Part shown: one piece after another, positions 44,477 to 54,573 of the stretch | Layout: each line of letters opens with the position of its first letter | Numbering within the stretch: the stretch's first letter is position 1 | Assembly (NCBI RefSeq): GCF_039539525.1 | Contig: NZ_BAABDH010000041.1 | Span: 189,563 to 253,562, forward strand | Direction of reading: 5' to 3' | DNA length: 64,000 bases | Source: Hymenobacter algoricola | GTDB taxonomy: Bacteria > Bacteroidota > Bacteroidia > Cytophagales > Hymenobacteraceae | Notes under the pieces: model-generated | What the model saw: only the letters and a program-made list of their open reading frames with translations | What the model was told of the DNA's origin: nothing | The model's database searches: none | Position numbers and translations under genes: made by a program

Positions 44477-45487
44477 ATGAGTACCCTCCGACACTCCGAA
44501 ATTGCCGGCGTCGGCCACTACGTCCCGAGCCGGGTAGTGACCAACGCAGACCTAGCCAAAATCATGGAAACCACCGACGAGTGGATTCAGGAACGCACCG
44601 GTATCCGCGAGCGGCGCTGGTTTGAGGAAGGCAAGGACACTACTGCCAACATGGGTGCGGCCGCGGCCCGCAAGGCCCTGGAAATGGCCGGCCTTGAGCC
44701 CGACGACGTGCAGATGATTGTCTTCGCCACCCTGTCGCCCGACTACTTCTTCCCTGGCTCCGGCGTGTTGCTGCAGCGTGAGCTGGGCATCAAGGCTCCC
44801 ATTCCGGCCTTCGACGTGCGCAACCAGTGCTCGGGCTTCGTGTACGCGCTGAGCATGGCCGACCAGTTTATCAAAACCGGCATGTACGACACGGTGCTGG
44901 TCGTGGGCTCCGAAATCCACTCCTCCGGCCTCGATAAAACCACCCGGGGCCGCAGCGTCTCGGTTATCTTCGGCGACGGCGCCGGCGCCGTCCTGCTACG
45001 CCCCAGCACCCGCGAAGGGCACGGCATCCTGAGCACCCACCTGCATTCGCAGGGGGAGCACGCCGAGGAGCTGATTGTGAAGGAGCCGGGCTCGAACCGC
45101 GACAACCGGCTGGAGTACGTTATGGCCAACGAGCTGGAAATGTACCCCTACATGAACGGCCAAAATGTGTTCAAGCACGCCGTGGTCCGCTTTCCGCAGG
45201 TTATCAAGGAAGCCCTCGACCAGAACGGGATGCAGCCCTCCGACATCGACATGCTGATTCCGCACCAGGCCAACCTGCGCATCACCCAGTACGTGCAGCA
45301 GAAGATGCAGCTGCCCGACGAGAAGATCTACAGCAACATTCAGCGCTACGGCAACACCACCGCCGCCTCGGTGCCCATTGCCCTGAGCGAGGCCGTGGCC
45401 GAAGGCAAGATCAAGCGCGGCGACCTGGTGTGTCTGGCGGCCTTTGGCTCCGGCTTCACGTGGGCCTCGGCCCTGATTAAGTGGTAA
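44477..45487 (+). CDS. fabH: 3-oxoacyl-[acyl-carrier-protein] synthase III
   Basis: Initiating condensing enzyme of fatty-acid synthesis, 336 residues. Catalytic triad: Cys118 in RNQCSGFVYAL, His in LIPHQANLRI and Asn in RYGNTTAASVPI. Other blocks: TTDEWIQERTGIRER, FGDGAGAVLL and GSGFTWASALIKW at the C-terminus. FabH in this phylum typically accepts branched starters (family knowledge). A near-consensus -7 (TACCTTCG) is at 44428-44435. In Bacteroidota fabH often occurs in plsX-fabH order; here it stands alone. Confidence 0.95.
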   Translation: MSTLRHSEIAGVGHYVPSRVVTNADLAKIMETTDEWIQERTGIRERRWFEEGKDTTANMGAAAARKALEMAGLEPDDVQMIVFATLSPDYFFPGSGVLLQRELGIKAPIPAFDVRNQCSGFVYALSMADQFIKTGMYDTVLVVGSEIHSSGLDKTTRGRSVSVIFGDGAGAVLLRPSTREGHGILSTHLHSQGEHAEELIVKEPGSNRDNRLEYVMANELEMYPYMNGQNVFKHAVVRFPQVIKEALDQNGMQPSDIDMLIPHQANLRITQYVQQKMQLPDEKIYSNIQRYGNTTAASVPIALSEAVAEGKIKRGDLVCLAAFGSGFTWASALIKW

Positions 45488-45543
45488 CCGTTGACTAGTA
45501 CCGGCTGAGCGTGGTGGCCCGGGCCGCCACGGCAGCTTGCCGA

Positions 45544-45584
45544 AGCGGGGTAGCGGGCATTTTGCCGCCGCTACCCCGTTTTTT
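45544..45584 (+). terminator. fabH terminator
   Basis: CGGGGTAGCGG / CCGCTACCCCG stem followed by TTTTTT. Confidence 0.85.
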
Positions 45585-45655
45585 GTTAATCTTTGTCCCC
45601 GATTCCTGAATGTGCGCTTACCCATTCGGCCTTTCTACTTCAACTTCTGCCCAGC

Positions 45656-46315
45656 GTGCCGAGCTATACCGAGGAAAACTACCTGAAGGCCATCTACAAG
45701 CTGTGGGAAGCCGAGCCGGGCGTGGAAGTCAGCACCAACCGTATTGCGGAAGTGCTGCAGACCCGGGCCGCCTCGGTCACGGATATGCTGCGCCGCCTCG
45801 GGGAAAAGGGGCTGCTGCACTACCAGCGCTACCGGGGCGTCTCGCTCACCCATGAGGGGCAGCGGCTGGCGCTGCTGACCATCCGCAAGCACCGGCTCTG
45901 GGAAGTGTTTCTGGTGCAGAAGCTGGGCTTCACCTGGGACGAGGTGCACGAGGTAGCCGAGGAAATGGAGCACCTGCAGTCCCCGCTGCTCATCCGCCGC
46001 CTCGACGAGTTTCTGGACTTCCCCCAGTTCGACCCCCACGGCGACCCAATCCCGGCCGAGGACGGCGCCATCCTGCGCCCCCGCCACCGCCTCGTAGCCG
46101 ACCTGCAGCCGGGCGACGGCGGCACGGTGGTGGCCGTCAAAAACACCTCGGCTCCCTTCCTGCAGTATCTCGATAAGGTTGGGCTGGGCCTCGGCACCCG
46201 ACTTGAAGTACTGGACAAGGTATCCTTTGACAACTCACTAGAAATCAAGGTAAATAATCATAGCATTGCCCTGATATCGGCGGAGGTCAGCCGCAATATT
46301 TTCATCGGGGGCTAG
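45656..46315 (+). CDS. DtxR/MntR-family metal-dependent transcriptional regulator
   Basis: Iron or manganese responsive repressor, 219 residues. The winged helix-turn-helix begins PSYTEENYLKAIYKL, with NRIAEVLQTRAASVTDMLRRL as the recognition region. The dimerisation/metal domain has HRLWEVFLVQKLGFTWDEVHEVAEEMEHLQS, whose E-x2-E-H pattern resembles the MntR metal site. The C-terminal FeoA/SH3-like domain (about 145-219) is present. GTG start at 45656: PSYTEENYLK is the usual beginning of the family, and a TAATCTTTG element about 60 bp upstream leaves the longer frame untranscribed at its 5' end. Confidence 0.9.
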   Translation: MPSYTEENYLKAIYKLWEAEPGVEVSTNRIAEVLQTRAASVTDMLRRLGEKGLLHYQRYRGVSLTHEGQRLALLTIRKHRLWEVFLVQKLGFTWDEVHEVAEEMEHLQSPLLIRRLDEFLDFPQFDPHGDPIPAEDGAILRPRHRLVADLQPGDGGTVVAVKNTSAPFLQYLDKVGLGLGTRLEVLDKVSFDNSLEIKVNNHSIALISAEVSRNIFIGG

Positions 46316-46367
46316 CAGCCAAGGATGGGCTGATTTCGCCCCGGAGCCCGACGGCCCCGGCGTTGCC

Positions 46368-46375
46368 TATCTTTG
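46368..46375 (+). promoter_or_regulatory. mnmE -7 element TATCTTTG
   Basis: Exact TAnnTTTG. It overlaps the 5' end of the open frame that could begin at TTG 46363, and so favours the later GTG start at 46402. Confidence 0.45.
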
Positions 46376-46401
46376 TGGCCCGCTCACTTTTTCCCGTTGC
46401 C

Positions 46402-47793
46402 GTGGCCCTTCCGCTACCTCCCGCGCTTTCCGATACCATTGTCGCCTTGTCTACGCCACCCGGCGCCGGGGCCATTGCCCTGCTGCGGCTGTCGGGCCCC
46501 GACGCCATTGCCCTCACCGACTCCGTTTTTGGGGGTAAGCGCCTGCGCGAGCAGCTCAGCCACACCCTGCACTTCGGCACCATCCGCGACGCCGGCCGGA
46601 TTCTGGACGAGGTCGTGGTGTCTTTGTTTCGGGGGCCGCACTCCTACACCCGCGAGGATGTGGTCGAAATCAGCTGCCACGGCTCCGACTACATTGTGCA
46701 GCAGATACTGACGCTGCTCACCCGCCGCGGCGCCCGTCTGGCCGAGGCCGGCGAGTTTACCAAGCGTGCCTTTTTGCACGGGGCCTTCGATCTGGCCCAG
46801 GCTGAGGCCGTCGCCGACCTGATTGCCGCCGATTCGGCCCTCTCGCACCAGGTAGCCCTGCAGCAGATGCGCGGGGGCTTTTCGCAGGAGCTGCGCGAGC
46901 TGCGGGGCCGGCTGGTCAACTTTGCCGCCCTGCTGGAGCTGGAGCTCGACTTCGGGGAGGAAGACGTGGAGTTTGCCGAGCGCACCGGGCTGGTGAGCCT
47001 GCTGCAGGAAGTTCAGACCCTGGTGCGCCGCCTGCTGCGCTCCTTCGAGCTGGGCAACGTCATCAAGAACGGCGTCACGACCGTCATTGCCGGCAAGCCC
47101 AACGCGGGCAAGTCGACCCTGCTCAATGCGCTGCTCAACGAGGAGCGCGCCATTGTCTCGGCCATTGCCGGCACCACCCGCGACCTGATCGAGGATGAGG
47201 TCAGCATCGAGGGCATCCGCTTCCGCTTCGTGGATACGGCCGGCCTGCGCGACACAACGGACGTGGTCGAGTCAATCGGCGTGGCGCGCACCAAAAAGCG
47301 GGTAACCCAGGCGGCGCTGCTGCTTTATCTGTTCGATATTACGGGCACAACTCCCGCTGAAGTAGCCGCCGAGATTGAGGCGCTCAACCCCGGCCGGCAC
47401 ATCCCGACGCTGGCCGTGGGCAACAAGCGCGACGTGGCTTCCGACCAGGAAATTGCCGCCTTCCAAAATCTCCCCGATACCGTTCTGATTGCCGCCTCCC
47501 GCGGCGACGGCCTCGACGAGTTGCAGGCGCTGCTGCTGCAGCGCGTGCGCGGCGAAGGCCTCGACCGCACGGGTTCGGCCACCATCGTCACCAATCTGCG
47601 CCACGCCCGCAGCCTCGAAAAAACCAACGGCGCCCTCGACAGCGTGCTGCTGGGGCTGGGCAACGGCACCGGCACCGAACTGCTGGCGGCCGACTTGCGG
47701 CACGCCTTGGCGGCCCTGGGCGAAATAACCGGCGAAATTTCGTCCGACGACCTTCTCACGAGTATATTTACGCAGTTTTGCATCGGAAAATGA
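46402..47793 (+). CDS. mnmE: tRNA uridine-5-carboxymethylaminomethyl(34) synthesis GTPase MnmE
   Basis: GTPase that with MnmG modifies the wobble uridine of some tRNAs; 463 residues with the GTG at 46402. The N-terminal tetrahydrofolate-binding domain begins SDTIVALSTPPGAGAIALLRLSG. The embedded G domain has GKPNAGKSTLL (about 231-241), GTTRDLIED, DTAGLRDTTD and GNKRD. The C-terminal motif CIGK is intact at the very end. The frame is open upstream to 46363, but that region overlaps the promoter. Confidence 0.95.
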   Translation: MALPLPPALSDTIVALSTPPGAGAIALLRLSGPDAIALTDSVFGGKRLREQLSHTLHFGTIRDAGRILDEVVVSLFRGPHSYTREDVVEISCHGSDYIVQQILTLLTRRGARLAEAGEFTKRAFLHGAFDLAQAEAVADLIAADSALSHQVALQQMRGGFSQELRELRGRLVNFAALLELELDFGEEDVEFAERTGLVSLLQEVQTLVRRLLRSFELGNVIKNGVTTVIAGKPNAGKSTLLNALLNEERAIVSAIAGTTRDLIEDEVSIEGIRFRFVDTAGLRDTTDVVESIGVARTKKRVTQAALLLYLFDITGTTPAEVAAEIEALNPGRHIPTLAVGNKRDVASDQEIAAFQNLPDTVLIAASRGDGLDELQALLLQRVRGEGLDRTGSATIVTNLRHARSLEKTNGALDSVLLGLGNGTGTELLAADLRHALAALGEITGEISSDDLLTSIFTQFCIGK

Positions 47794-47993
47794 CCTTGGT
47801 CATTACTTGTTGACTGCCCGGCCAATTCCTCTGCGGGCCGCGCTTGCCCGGCTTGGCCTGTTGATTGGGAACGTTCTCATTTTCTAACAACACCCTGGGA
47901 GAAATTGCAGTATAGAGTTAAAGGCACCGGAATCTTTCCGGCTTGCCGGTAATTCTTTAGTTTCGCCCCGTAACCACCCTCTAACCAACCCCT

Positions 47994-49280
<1,287 letters not shown>

Positions 49281-49298
49281 CACCCTTTTTACCTGTAG

Positions 49299-49344
49299 CC
49301 AAAAACAAGAAAGCCCGCTCATCAGCGGGCTTTCTTGTTTTTGG
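49299..49344. terminator. Bidirectional terminator between gltA and 49356
   Basis: Perfect 21-bp arms (CCAAAAACAAGAAAGCCCGCT and its complement) around a four-base loop; an unusually long but clear intrinsic terminator. Confidence 0.9.
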
Positions 49345-49355
49345 CGGTTCGGGCT

Positions 49356-49721
49356 CTAGCGGGCATTCACCGCCAGGGTCGAGATTTTAGATGCGTTATA
49401 AACCATCAGCTGCTTTGGCAGCAACAGCGCGGCCAGGTCCCAGTCGTAGCGCGACTGGAGCTCGGCCAGCTGTTCGTCCAGCTTAGCGGGTGTTGAGGCA
49501 AAGCGCGCTTTGATGGTTTCCATTTCGGTCATCATCACCAAATTCAGGCGCTTTACTTGCAGATACTGTCCTTCATTCAGCTTAGTCGTCTCCGCAATGC
49601 GGCGCGATAGAGCCGTTACCCGCTCGTGCAGGGCAGCATCACTGGAAACGACGTCCTGGGCCATTACCAGTGGGGCACCTAGCAACAGCAGCAAACAGGA
49701 AGTGAGGTAGATTTTTTTCAT
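49356..49721 (-). CDS. Small secreted helical protein (CpxP/Spy-like family member)
   Basis: Exported protein of 121 residues, signal peptide MKKIYLTSCLLLLLGAPLVMA. Two amphipathic helices: TKLNEGQYLQVKRLNLVMM and LDEQLAELQSRYDWDLAALLLPKQLMVYN. It is paralogous to the next gene 49954-50313 and, more distantly, to 35147 and 35841. No catalytic residues. Probably periplasmic, possibly chaperone-like or envelope-sensing (inference from the helical hairpin). AT-rich upstream region with a near-consensus TATTATTG element. Confidence 0.78.
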   Translation of the reverse strand: MKKIYLTSCLLLLLGAPLVMAQDVVSSDAALHERVTALSRRIAETTKLNEGQYLQVKRLNLVMMTEMETIKARFASTPAKLDEQLAELQSRYDWDLAALLLPKQLMVYNASKISTLAVNAR

Positions 49722-49903
49722 AACAGTGGGATTTGGAGAGTGGAAGTTGTGAAGGGTAACCGCAGTTGAGGAACAATTAAATATACCAATAATATTTAAC
49801 AATATCAATTTTTTATGTAAATAAAATAACCAGATACCATAATAATTACGGGTAAGTCACCAATCGTTTTCAGCACGGATGGCTGCCATATAACGGCGGA
49901 CAA

Positions 49904-49936
49904 AATAAAAGCCCGCCTGGAAGCGGGCTTTTATTC
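49904..49936 (-). terminator. Terminator of the 49954-50313 gene
   Basis: AATAAAAGCCCGC / GCGGGCTTTTATT hairpin. Confidence 0.85.
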
Positions 49937-49953
49937 CAGATAAGCAATCCGGG

Positions 49954-50313
49954 CTAGCGGGGCGTGCTGCCCAGGGCAGTCATGCTCGTTTGAGCCTGGT
50001 GGTACATGGCTACCTGCTTAGGCCGCAGTAAGGAGGCAAGGTCCATGTCGTAGCGCATCTGGGCTTCGGCCAGGTGTTGGTCTAGGATAGAAGGGTCGGC
50101 TGCGAAACGAGTTTTCAAATCGTCGGCCTCAGTGAGCATGCGCACATTGAGCAGCTTTACTTTAAGGTATTGGCCCTCGTCGAGCTGCACTTTGGCCGCC
50201 ATCGAGCGGGTCATGGCCGTGGCGCGCATCTGGATAGCCGAGCCGCCGTCAGCGGCCATTGCTGCCACCCGCAGGCCCAGCAGCATAAAGGCGAAAATGT
50301 AGGCTTTTTTCAT
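49954..50313 (-). CDS. Small secreted helical protein (CpxP/Spy-like family member)
   Basis: Exported protein of 119 residues with signal peptide MKKAYIFAFMLLGLRVAAMA. Shares LDEGQYLKVKLLNVRMLTE and LAEAQMRYDMDLASLLRPKQVAMY with 49356-49721 at nearly every hydrophobic position. A TATATTTG element (50452-50445) lies about 130 bp upstream, the same -7 sequence as for the 35841 gene, so the loci may be expressed alike. The 319 bp upstream are AT-rich and otherwise empty. Confidence 0.78.
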   Translation of the reverse strand: MKKAYIFAFMLLGLRVAAMAADGGSAIQMRATAMTRSMAAKVQLDEGQYLKVKLLNVRMLTEADDLKTRFAADPSILDQHLAEAQMRYDMDLASLLRPKQVAMYHQAQTSMTALGSTPR

Positions 50314-50576
50314 CTTGGTGAACGGTTTGTGAGGAAGAAAGTGAAATGGCATGAGCAATGAACATCCGGTAATTGGGTACCTACTCAGTAAGGAGTAGAG
50401 GCGTGATACAGGTTGCCCGAATCCGGTACCCTAAACTGAATACCCAAATATACCTGTTTTATTTAAAAATAAAAAGATTTTTTATAACTATTCTGCTCAA
50501 AAGCTTTTTTGGCAGTATACTATTCACCTCATAATCAACCCACTAAAAATCCCAGGAAAAAGGAATACTACAATGA

Positions 50577-50606
50577 AAAAAACCTGCCACTGGATAGTGA
50601 CAGGCT
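50577..50606 (-). terminator. Terminator of the PorE-like gene
   Basis: Hairpin CCTGCCACT / AGTGACAGG with a T-run on the minus strand. Confidence 0.7.
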
Positions 50607-50632
50607 TCATCAACGACCCCCAAAAGGCACTT

Positions 50633-52573
50633 TTACAGAATTCGGAACTCAATGCGGCGGTTTTGCTGGCGGTGCTGCTCGGTGTCATTGGCCGTCAGGG
50701 GCTTGGTTTCGCCGTAGCCTTTGTAGCGCAACCGGGTGGCTTTTACTCCGTGCTCCACCAGATAAGTGTACACTGACCGGGCCCGGTTCTGGGACAAGGT
50801 CACATTGTCGGCATCCGCCCCGATGTCATCGGTGTGGCCGGATATTTCCACGGCCACTTCCTGATACTGCCGCATAAACTGAATCAGGCGGTTCAGTTCC
50901 GTACGGGACTTGGGCTTGAGCTGAAACTCGTTGGTATCAAAAAACAGGTTGTTCAGCACGATGCTGCGGCCAGCCCGCAGCGGCTCCAAGTAGATATCGA
51001 GGGTCAACGGGTCGAAGCTGCGCTTGTCGGAGTAGTCAAAGCTCAGGCTCTTCATCAGGTACTTGTCGGCCGCGGCGTACATGGCGTACTGCCGGCCTTC
51101 GTTGAGCACCACGGTATAGTCACCGTCTTCCGGGTCGGAGCTCACGTACTGGGTCAGCTCGTCGGTGAGCAGATCGTAGAGCTGCACGTCCGCCTGAATG
51201 GGTTTTTTGGTAATGGCATCGAACACCCGGCCCTGGGTGTAGGTGCTGGTTTCGCGGGCCCGTACGGGCTGGGGTACTTCAAAACCGAACAGCTCCACCG
51301 GCCGCTCCCGCTCCGACTTCATTCCCGGCTCAGCCGCGCGCGACCGGGAGCAGAAGCCCCGCCGGTTGTCGGAAGAGATGAACAGAGAGGCTTCGTTTTC
51401 GAACGTATTGAGCGGATAGCCCAGGTTCTGCGGGTCGCTCCACTTAGGTCCCTGCAGCTCGCAGCGGTACACATCCAGCCCACCCATGCCCACCAGCCCG
51501 TCGGTAACGTAGTAGAGCGTGGTGCCGCTGGCGTGAATGAAGGGAGCCATATCCTTACCGGGCGTGTTGACCGGCTCGCCCAGGTTGCGCGCCAGGCTCC
51601 AGGTGCCGTCGGGCTGCAGGTTGGTCACGTACAGGTCTTCCTGGCCCTTGCCGCCGCGGCGCGTAGAGGTAAAGTACAGGGTGCGCCCATCGGCCGAAAG
51701 CGTCGGCTGAGAGTCCCACTCCACCGAATTCACGTTGCGGCCCAGGTTCTGGGGCTTGCTCCAGTTGTTGCCCGTGCGGCGGGAGATGTACAGGTCACAG
51801 TTGCCCACGGCGTTGGGCCGGTCGCAGGAGGCGAAAACCAGGGTTTTGCCGTCGCCGGAGATGGTGCCGGCGCCTTCGTTGTAGGGCGTATTGATGGCCT
51901 TTGAAATCGGCACCGGCTGCCCCAGCGACCCGTCCTTGTTCTGCTTGGCAATGTACAGGTCCTCGTCGCTCTGGGCAGTGGGCCGGGCCGTGTAGAGCAG
52001 AAAGCGGTTGTCGGCCGTAAGAGCAGGAAAGTACTGAAAGCGGAAAGTGTTCAGCGGCTCGCTGAGACGCTCGGGCACCACCCCGACCGGGGCGGCCATG
52101 GCTTTAGCCGCAAACTCGCAGTTCAGCAGCTGGCGCTGGGCCCGAAAGACGAAGCGCTGGCCCTTGGGAGCCGTTTTGATGTAGCGCTTGTAGTTGTCGC
52201 CGGCCGTAGTATACTCCCCAAAGCTTATAGCCAGGTCGGCCAGGGTATAGTAGTCGAGGGAGCGGGCGGGGTCGAGGGCCAGCTTGCCGAGGCCGTCGCG
52301 GTAGGCTTCAAAGGCCCCGCGGTTTTCCCCCATGGCTTTCAGCAGCGAACCCTTCAGAATATAGGGTTCGCCCATCGACGGAAACTTCTGGTTGAGAACT
52401 GTCAGCGTCTCAATGGCCTTATCGAAGTTGCGGTCCTTGGCCAGCGCCTGCGCCTTTTCGTACAGGCTGCGGGCTTTGGCATTCGCAATAGGCTTGCTCT
52501 GAGCCACTACCGTATAAGTCGGCAGAACGCTAAGCGCAACGGAGAACAGGGGGAGCAGTAGCAAACAGCGCAT
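50633..52573 (-). CDS. PorE-like envelope protein: TPR, beta-propeller, regulatory domain and OmpA domain
   Basis: Exported protein of 646 residues. Domains in order: signal peptide (about 1-24); TPR helices (about 33-150, ARSLYEKAQALAKDRNFDKAIETL); a PD40/WD40-like propeller (about 170-420) with repeats of the type GDGKTLVFAS, ADGRTLYFTSTRRGGKG and SDNRRGF; a carboxypeptidase-regulatory-like domain (about 440-525, TQGRVFDAITKKPIQADVQLYD); and an OmpA peptidoglycan-binding domain (about 535-646, SGHTDDIGADADN, LSQNRARSVYTYL). This is the layout of T9SS component PorE, consistent with the T9SS-sorted protein at 11351-13435. Many Bacteroidota have several such proteins, so PorE itself is not certain. 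It follows queE by 11 bp. Confidence 0.88.
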   Translation of the reverse strand: MRCLLLLPLFSVALSVLPTYTVVAQSKPIANAKARSLYEKAQALAKDRNFDKAIETLTVLNQKFPSMGEPYILKGSLLKAMGENRGAFEAYRDGLGKLALDPARSLDYYTLADLAISFGEYTTAGDNYKRYIKTAPKGQRFVFRAQRQLLNCEFAAKAMAAPVGVVPERLSEPLNTFRFQYFPALTADNRFLLYTARPTAQSDEDLYIAKQNKDGSLGQPVPISKAINTPYNEGAGTISGDGKTLVFASCDRPNAVGNCDLYISRRTGNNWSKPQNLGRNVNSVEWDSQPTLSADGRTLYFTSTRRGGKGQEDLYVTNLQPDGTWSLARNLGEPVNTPGKDMAPFIHASGTTLYYVTDGLVGMGGLDVYRCELQGPKWSDPQNLGYPLNTFENEASLFISSDNRRGFCSRSRAAEPGMKSERERPVELFGFEVPQPVRARETSTYTQGRVFDAITKKPIQADVQLYDLLTDELTQYVSSDPEDGDYTVVLNEGRQYAMYAAADKYLMKSLSFDYSDKRSFDPLTLDIYLEPLRAGRSIVLNNLFFDTNEFQLKPKSRTELNRLIQFMRQYQEVAVEISGHTDDIGADADNVTLSQNRARSVYTYLVEHGVKATRLRYKGYGETKPLTANDTEQHRQQNRRIEFRIL

Positions 52574-52584
52574 AGGGCCGGAAG

Positions 52585-53208
52585 CTACGGAATATCAAGG
52601 TATTTATGCGTCTGCAGCGACACCTGCCAGCGCGGATTTTCTTTCACATAATCCACTATCTGCGGGGTCATTTGGGCGGCGCGGCTCCATTCGGGCTGCA
52701 GGTACAGGCGGGTGTGCGGCCCGACCTGGGCGGCGTGCTCCTCGGCCCACTTAAAGTCACTCTGGTTGAAGACAATAATCTTCAGCTCGTGGGCCTGCCG
52801 CAGCACCTCGGGCCGCGGGGCTTTAAATTTTTTGGGCGACACGCAGATCCAGTCCCACTCGCCGCTGAGCGGGTAGGCGCCGGACGTTTCAATCCAGTTC
52901 TGGCAGCCCGCCAGGTGCAGGGCAGCCGTCAGGTGGGTCAGATCGTGCATCAGGGGCTCCCCGCCGGTGATGACCACGTTGCGCCCCGGATACTGCAGCA
53001 CCTGGGCCACCATGTCGGCCAGGGCGACGCGCGGGTGGGCATCGGCGTCCCAGGATTCCTTCACGTCGCACCACACGCAGCCTACGTCGCAACCGCCGAG
53101 GCGCAGGAAGTAGGCGGCGCGGCCCGTGTTATAGCCTTCGCCCTGAATGGTGTAAAACTGCTCCATCAGGGGCAGCGCGGCTACCGCCGACTCAGAGGCC
53201 GAGGGCAC
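52585..53208 (-). CDS. queE: 7-carboxy-7-deazaguanine synthase
   Basis: Radical SAM enzyme of queuosine precursor synthesis, about 207 residues. Landmarks: FYTIQGEGYNTGRAAYFLRLGGCDVGCVWCD, in which the three cysteines (C-x3-C-x2-C) bind the iron-sulfur cluster; VITGGEPLMH; ETSGAYPL; VSPKKFKAP. Start uncertain: TTG at 53235 keeps the frame open, but a TACCTTTT element at 53253-53246 would leave almost no leader, so GTG at 53208 is preferred. A large hairpin lies just upstream. Upstream of and probably co-transcribed with the PorE-like gene. Confidence 0.92.
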   Translation of the reverse strand: MPSASESAVAALPLMEQFYTIQGEGYNTGRAAYFLRLGGCDVGCVWCDVKESWDADAHPRVALADMVAQVLQYPGRNVVITGGEPLMHDLTHLTAALHLAGCQNWIETSGAYPLSGEWDWICVSPKKFKAPRPEVLRQAHELKIIVFNQSDFKWAEEHAAQVGPHTRLYLQPEWSRAAQMTPQIVDYVKENPRWQVSLQTHKYLDIP

Positions 53209-53254
53209 CGACGTAACGGGAAGTACGTGCAGCAAAACGAGAGGAAAAAGGTAA

Positions 53255-53314
53255 GTCCGGTTTTGCTACCTGTCCGGGGCACCGCAGCGCCCCGGACAGG
53301 TAGCAAAACCGGAC
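53255..53314. repeat. Perfect inverted repeat, 26-bp arms and 8-base loop, between folD and queE
   Basis: Left arm 53255-53280 (GTCCGGTTTTGCTACC...), loop ACCGCAGC, right arm 53289-53314, exact reverse complement. On the minus strand it is followed by TTACCTTTTTCC, so it could end folD transcription; its length far exceeds the other terminators here. It might instead be a palindromic repeat element. Confidence 0.85.
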
Positions 53315-53370
53315 CTCAAAATTACGACAACCCGCTGATTTTTGAAAGGTTGCCAGCGGAATAAGTCGGG

Positions 53371-54285
53371 CTAGCGCGGATAGACTTCGCCCTTGGCCGC
53401 CCGCAGCGTGTTGAGCAGCAGCATGGCAATGGTCATGGGACCCACGCCCCCGGGTACGGGCGTGATGAAGCTGGCTTTGGGAGCCACTTCCGCAAAGTTC
53501 ACGTCCCCGCGCAGCGCCCAGCCGGCTTTCTTGGTGGCGTCTTCCACGCGGGTGGTACCCACGTCGATAACCACCGCGCCGGGGCTCACCATATCGGCCG
53601 TCACGAAGCCGGGCCGGCCCAGCGCCGCCACTAGAATGTCGGCCGTGCGGGTTATCTGGGCCAGGTTCTGGGTGCGCGAATGACATAAAGTCACGGTGCA
53701 GTTGCCAGGCTCCAAGTTCTTGGCCAGCAGAATACTAACCGGCGTACCAACGATGTTGCTCCGCCCAATAACCACGCAGTGCTTACCGTCCGTCACCAGG
53801 TTGTAGCGGCGCAGCAGCTCCACGATGCCCGAGGGCGTAGCGGGCAGCAGCGCCGGCAGCCCGGCCACCATCCGCCCGATGTTCATCGGGTGAAAGCCAT
53901 CCACATCCTTCTCCGGCCGGATGGCCTCAATCACCTTGTTGGGGTCGATGTGCCTGGGCAGGGGCAGCTGCACGATGAAGCCATCGATTCGTTCGTCCTC
54001 GTTCAGCTCGGCTACCTTGGCCAGCAGCTCGGCTTCGGTGATGGTGTCTTCGTAACGCAGCAGCGTGCTTTCGAAGCCGACCCGCTCGCAGGCCAGCACC
54101 TTGTTACGCACGTAGGTTTCGGAGCCGCCGTCGTGGCCGACGAGGATGGCCGCCAGGTGCGGGGTCTTCAGCCCGTCGGCCCGACGCTGGGCTACTTCGG
54201 CGGCAATTTCCACCTTGATGTCTTCGGCAGTCTGCTTGCCGTCGATGAGGCGGTAGGTAGCGGGGGCTTCGGGAGCGGTGGTCAT
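53371..54285 (-). CDS. folD: Bifunctional methylenetetrahydrofolate dehydrogenase / methenyltetrahydrofolate cyclohydrolase
   Basis: One-carbon folate enzyme of 304 residues. Motifs: ILVGHDGGSETYVRNKVLACE (catalytic Tyr/Lys), DGFIVQLPLPRHID, KDVDGFHPMNIGRM, ATPSGIVELLRRY, CVVIGRSNIVGTPVSILL (NADP site) and PVPGGVGPMTIAMLL. Full length. Its ATG begins two bases after the stop of the small gene 54288-54476, indicating translational coupling. The large hairpin at 53255-53314 follows. Confidence 0.96.
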   Translation of the reverse strand: MTTAPEAPATYRLIDGKQTAEDIKVEIAAEVAQRRADGLKTPHLAAILVGHDGGSETYVRNKVLACERVGFESTLLRYEDTITEAELLAKVAELNEDERIDGFIVQLPLPRHIDPNKVIEAIRPEKDVDGFHPMNIGRMVAGLPALLPATPSGIVELLRRYNLVTDGKHCVVIGRSNIVGTPVSILLAKNLEPGNCTVTLCHSRTQNLAQITRTADILVAALGRPGFVTADMVSPGAVVIDVGTTRVEDATKKAGWALRGDVNFAEVAPKASFITPVPGGVGPMTIAMLLLNTLRAAKGEVYPR

Positions 54286-54287
54286 AG

Positions 54288-54476
54288 CTAGTCTTTTTCT
54301 ACCTGATTGGCTTTCTGGCTTTCTTCGTGTTGGGCAATAGCTTCGCGGCCGGACTGGAGAATGTTCTTCTCCATCTCGGGCCAGTCGTCACGCCACCGGA
54401 ACTTCAGTTCCTGGCCGCGGCGGATTTTTTCCAGCTGCATTTCGGTGGTACAATCCTGGGTGAGCTTGTTGGTCAT
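54288..54476 (-). CDS. Small hydrophilic protein of unknown function, coupled to folD
   Basis: A 62-residue protein (MTNKLTQDCTTEMQLEK...) rich in charged residues, one Trp pair region (FRWRDDWPEMEKN) and no membrane segment or signal. Not a recognised family. It is accepted as a gene because the stop lies two bases before the folD ATG, the frame is clean and the codon use fits. ATG at 54476 is preferred to the start at 54518. Confidence 0.6.
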   Translation of the reverse strand: MTNKLTQDCTTEMQLEKIRRGQELKFRWRDDWPEMEKNILQSGREAIAQHEESQKANQVEKD

Positions 54477-54539
54477 CTTACTGGAGTTAGTCACACAGAG
54501 CTTTTGCAAGGATTGCATGAAGTGAAAAAATGTTGGCGC

Positions 54540-54568
54540 AAAAAAAACGCGGCTCGGGGGCCGCGCTT
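54540..54568 (-). terminator. lepA terminator
   Basis: AAAACGCGGC / GCCGCGCTT stem with an eight-base T-run on the minus strand. Confidence 0.8.
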
Positions 54569-54573
54569 AATAA

